Shown: piece after piece, positions 36,624 through 38,367 of the stretch
Numbering within the stretch: the stretch's first letter is position 1
Layout of the letters: every line of letters begins with the position of its first letter
Assembly (NCBI RefSeq): GCF_022340925.1
Contig: NZ_JAJDNA010000121.1
Span: forward strand, 1 to 38,367
Direction: 5' to 3'
Length of the DNA: 38,367 nucleotides
From: Thiocapsa sp.
GTDB lineage: Bacteria > Pseudomonadota > Gammaproteobacteria > Chromatiales > Chromatiaceae
The notes under the pieces: model-generated
Told to the model about the DNA's origin: nothing
Databases searched by the model: none
The model's input: only the letters and a program-made list of their open reading frames with translations
Program-made: the position numbers and the translations under genes

Positions 36624-37852
36624 CGCGGCTTCGAGCGACACCCTACGCCCCCGGCCACGCCCGGGGTATCCTGCGCAGCGGCAGCGGCGACGGGATTCGA
36701 CTGGTCCGACAGCCGGAGGTCTGCGGGCTGTCGCGGGCGGAGGAAGGCTTAATCGTCATCGAGGGGGCGCCCTTCTCGCATGACATGATCAGGCTGATCG
36801 GTTTGGGTATCCCGGTCGTCATGGTGAGTCAGGCCCAGGCCGATCGGCTCCCCATCGGCGGCGACATCTGGATCGACGGCACGAGCGGCCTGATTCGCTG
36901 TCCTCCCCCGAGCCACCCGGAGGCACCTCCACGCGAGCCCCTCCAGAAGCCGGTCTGCACGGCGGACGGCCAACCGCTCGAGCTCCGTGCATCAGTACAC
37001 GACACAGAGGGGGCCCGCTCGGCCCGGGCGAACGGGGCGGGATCGATCGGTCTGGTCCATTCCGAATATCTGAATCCGGCGGACGGCTCCTGCCCGGACG
37101 TGGATTTCTACGCCGAGACCTTCGCCGAGCTGTGCGATGCAGCGCGCCCGCTGGAGGTGACGCTCCGCCTCCTGGACATCGCGCCGACCAAGTGTCCGCC
37201 CTGGCTGCACCCCAGACTCGTCCCTGTCAGCCCGATCGGGCTGCAGGGCGCGCGCCTCTACCGCGAGCCCTCGGTCAGACGGGTGGTCGAGGCGCAGTTG
37301 GCCGCCGTGGACCGTCTCGCGGACCGTTATCCGCTGCGCCTGCTGGTCCCCTACCTGACCGCGCCCGGGGAGATGATCCAGTGGCGCAGCGAGATCCAAT
37401 CGCGTCTCTCCCGGCCGATCCCGGTTGGGGCCATGGTCGAGACGCCGGCACTGGCGCTGGACCTCGCCAGGCTGCTCGACTCGGCGGACTTCGTGGCGAT
37501 CGGACTGAACGATCTCATGCAATGCCTCTTCGCCGCCGATCGCGACCAGCCTGCGCTCAGCGGCTATCTCGATCCCCACGCACCGGTCCTCTACCGGTTC
37601 CTGCATGACGTCGCGCTGTCGGCTGGGGTGCGACTCTCAGATATCCAGCTGTGCGGGATCCTCCCCTGGCTGCCGGGTATCCTGCCGATCCTCCTGGGCT
37701 TGGGTTTTCGCGTCTTCTCGCTCGATCCGCATCTGTTACCCGAGCTGGCGCGGCGGGCGCGTGCGGTTCGTCTGACCGAGGCCCGGGACCTGGCAGCTCG
37801 GGTCCGCCGCGCGGGGGATTCGGCAGCGGTGCGCGCGATGCTCTTCGCCTAG
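36620..37852 (+). CDS. Compact PtsI-like PEP-utilising enzyme
   Basis: A 410-residue PEP-utilising enzyme that resembles the C-terminal two thirds of PTS enzyme I (about 575 residues). The phosphohistidine swivel domain has His54 (APFSHDMIRLIGLGIPVV). The PEP-binding barrel has Arg183/Lys191 (LRLLDIAPTK), metal ligands Glu274 (VETPA) and Asp298 (GLNDLMQ) and catalytic Cys345 (QLCGILPW). One PEP-binding Arg of the enzyme I motif LYRTEFL is replaced: VHSEYL, His147. The HPr-binding helical domain is missing, so the phosphate acceptor is probably not HPr. It overlaps the LMF-like gene by 4 bp. Confidence 0.82.
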   Translation: MTRLRATPYAPGHARGILRSGSGDGIRLVRQPEVCGLSRAEEGLIVIEGAPFSHDMIRLIGLGIPVVMVSQAQADRLPIGGDIWIDGTSGLIRCPPPSHPEAPPREPLQKPVCTADGQPLELRASVHDTEGARSARANGAGSIGLVHSEYLNPADGSCPDVDFYAETFAELCDAARPLEVTLRLLDIAPTKCPPWLHPRLVPVSPIGLQGARLYREPSVRRVVEAQLAAVDRLADRYPLRLLVPYLTAPGEMIQWRSEIQSRLSRPIPVGAMVETPALALDLARLLDSADFVAIGLNDLMQCLFAADRDQPALSGYLDPHAPVLYRFLHDVALSAGVRLSDIQLCGILPWLPGILPILLGLGFRVFSLDPHLLPELARRARAVRLTEARDLAARVRRAGDSAAVRAMLFA

Positions 37853-38005
37853 CTGGCTGTCGGACTTCGCTTTGCTGCGCGTCGCCGCACGAAAATTGAA
37901 GCTCTCACTGAGCTTGAGCTCTCCAGATTTTCGGAGGACGACCCGAATCGGTCACGTCGTGTTCAAGCCTGCTGGTTTGAAGCGAAAGCTCGACGGGCTG
38001 CCAGG

Positions 38006-38055
38006 GGGAAAACGCTGATGTGAAGCGTTTCCCGTCCGGGCCACCCATGGCCCGG
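38006..38055. repeat. two tandem hairpins
   Basis: The first hairpin pairs GGGAAAACGCT (38006-38016) with AGCGTTTCCC (38024-38033), with one bulged A. The second is the perfect 8-bp stem CCGGGCCA/TGGCCCGG (38036-38043 and 38048-38055) with a 4-base loop. They lie about 155 bp beyond the last gene and could end its transcript, though no T run follows. Confidence 0.5.
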
Positions 38056-38170
38056 CATCGTCAAGCGCCCCAAGCGCCTGAAAACGAAGCGACGCGGAAA
38101 TCGGGTGTTGAGGTGGCGTGCCGATTCCGGCCCAGGATGGCCTATCATCCTAGAAACGGCAGTTGGACGG

Positions 38171-38282
38171 CCCTCGGGGTGCGTCCCGCGCGGTGTCCGG
38201 CAAGGCACAACGAGGCGGAATAGTCCACCTATTCCAACGAGTTGTAACGCCGCCGGGCGCCGCGCGGGGCGTGCACCGGGGG
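38171..38282. repeat. 112-bp imperfect palindrome
   Basis: Two 31-base arms (38171-38201 and 38252-38282) are complementary at 24 positions, several of the rest being G-U compatible. They surround a central perfect 7-bp hairpin, GGAATAG/CTATTCC (38217-38223 and 38229-38235). The symmetry is centred on one point near 38226. Such a dyad fits a palindromic MITE or an intergenic repeat that folds in RNA. Its outer boundary may lie beyond the window. Confidence 0.65.
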
Positions 38283-38367
38283 TCGTAGCGGGCTTCACCC
38301 GGAAGGTGAATTGGCACGCAGTGCGAAATGCTGGGCAACCCAATCAGTTGCATGACTTACAAAGCGG

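Larger units (their letters stand above)
37853..38367. other. gene-free terminal stretch with structured DNA
   Basis: No credible gene in the last 515 bp. It opens with GGCTGTCGGACTT near 37855, similar to the terminal repeat of the MITE-like element at 3109, and a CGAAAAT/ATTTTCG inverted repeat flanks about 37891-37937. Hairpins and a long palindrome follow. Confidence 0.5.

Overview
The window is a G+C-rich stretch that reads like a gammaproteobacterial chromosome, most likely a sulfur-oxidising or purple sulfur bacterium of the Chromatiales. That placement is an inference from the gene content: an N-type F-ATPase, a bacterial V-type ATPase with DUF2764, a DabA/DabB inorganic-carbon pump and a CysB-type regulator. 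I see no rRNA, tRNA, CRISPR array or intact transposase.

Layout. (1) 7-6383, minus strand: a complete N-ATPase operon read as atpD-C-Q-B-E-F-A-G. The usual atpR is absent, and a 163-bp MITE-like element sits between atpE and atpF. (2) 6833-12607, plus strand: a CorA-family transporter, then a four-gene MacB/Lol-like export system (adaptor, ATPase, two permeases). (3) 12608-24463: an accessory island holding a DUF3604 fragment, a VapBC toxin-antitoxin pair, a decayed reading frame, a Uma2-type nuclease-fold gene, dabB-dabA, a leader mini-ORF, a stand-alone murF, a zwf fragment, cysH with a cysI remnant and a divergent cysB-like regulator, and a second MITE-like element with TA ends. (4) 24464-32303: a seven-gene V-type ATPase operon in the order B-D-I-K-E-DUF2764-A, a circular permutation of the order usually seen in bacteria. 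(5) 32434-37852: uspA, hdeD, a ketopantoate-reductase-like gene, a lipase-maturation-factor-like membrane protein and a compact PtsI-like PEP-utilising enzyme. (6) 37853-38367: no gene, but strong hairpins and a 112-bp imperfect palindrome.

How the genes may work together. Two rotary ATPases of different families flank a cation-gradient-driven CO2-hydrating pump. The V-type K subunit carries the full set of side-chain positions that bind Na+ in Enterococcus hirae NtpK. The N-ATPase c subunit carries only part of the Na+ set. The locus can be read as a cation-energetics neighbourhood: two reversible or hydrolysing cation pumps, a Mg2+/divalent channel-type transporter and a carbon-concentrating pump. 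The fragments of four unrelated genes, the toxin-antitoxin pair and the MITE-like elements show that the middle section was assembled by repeated insertion and deletion.
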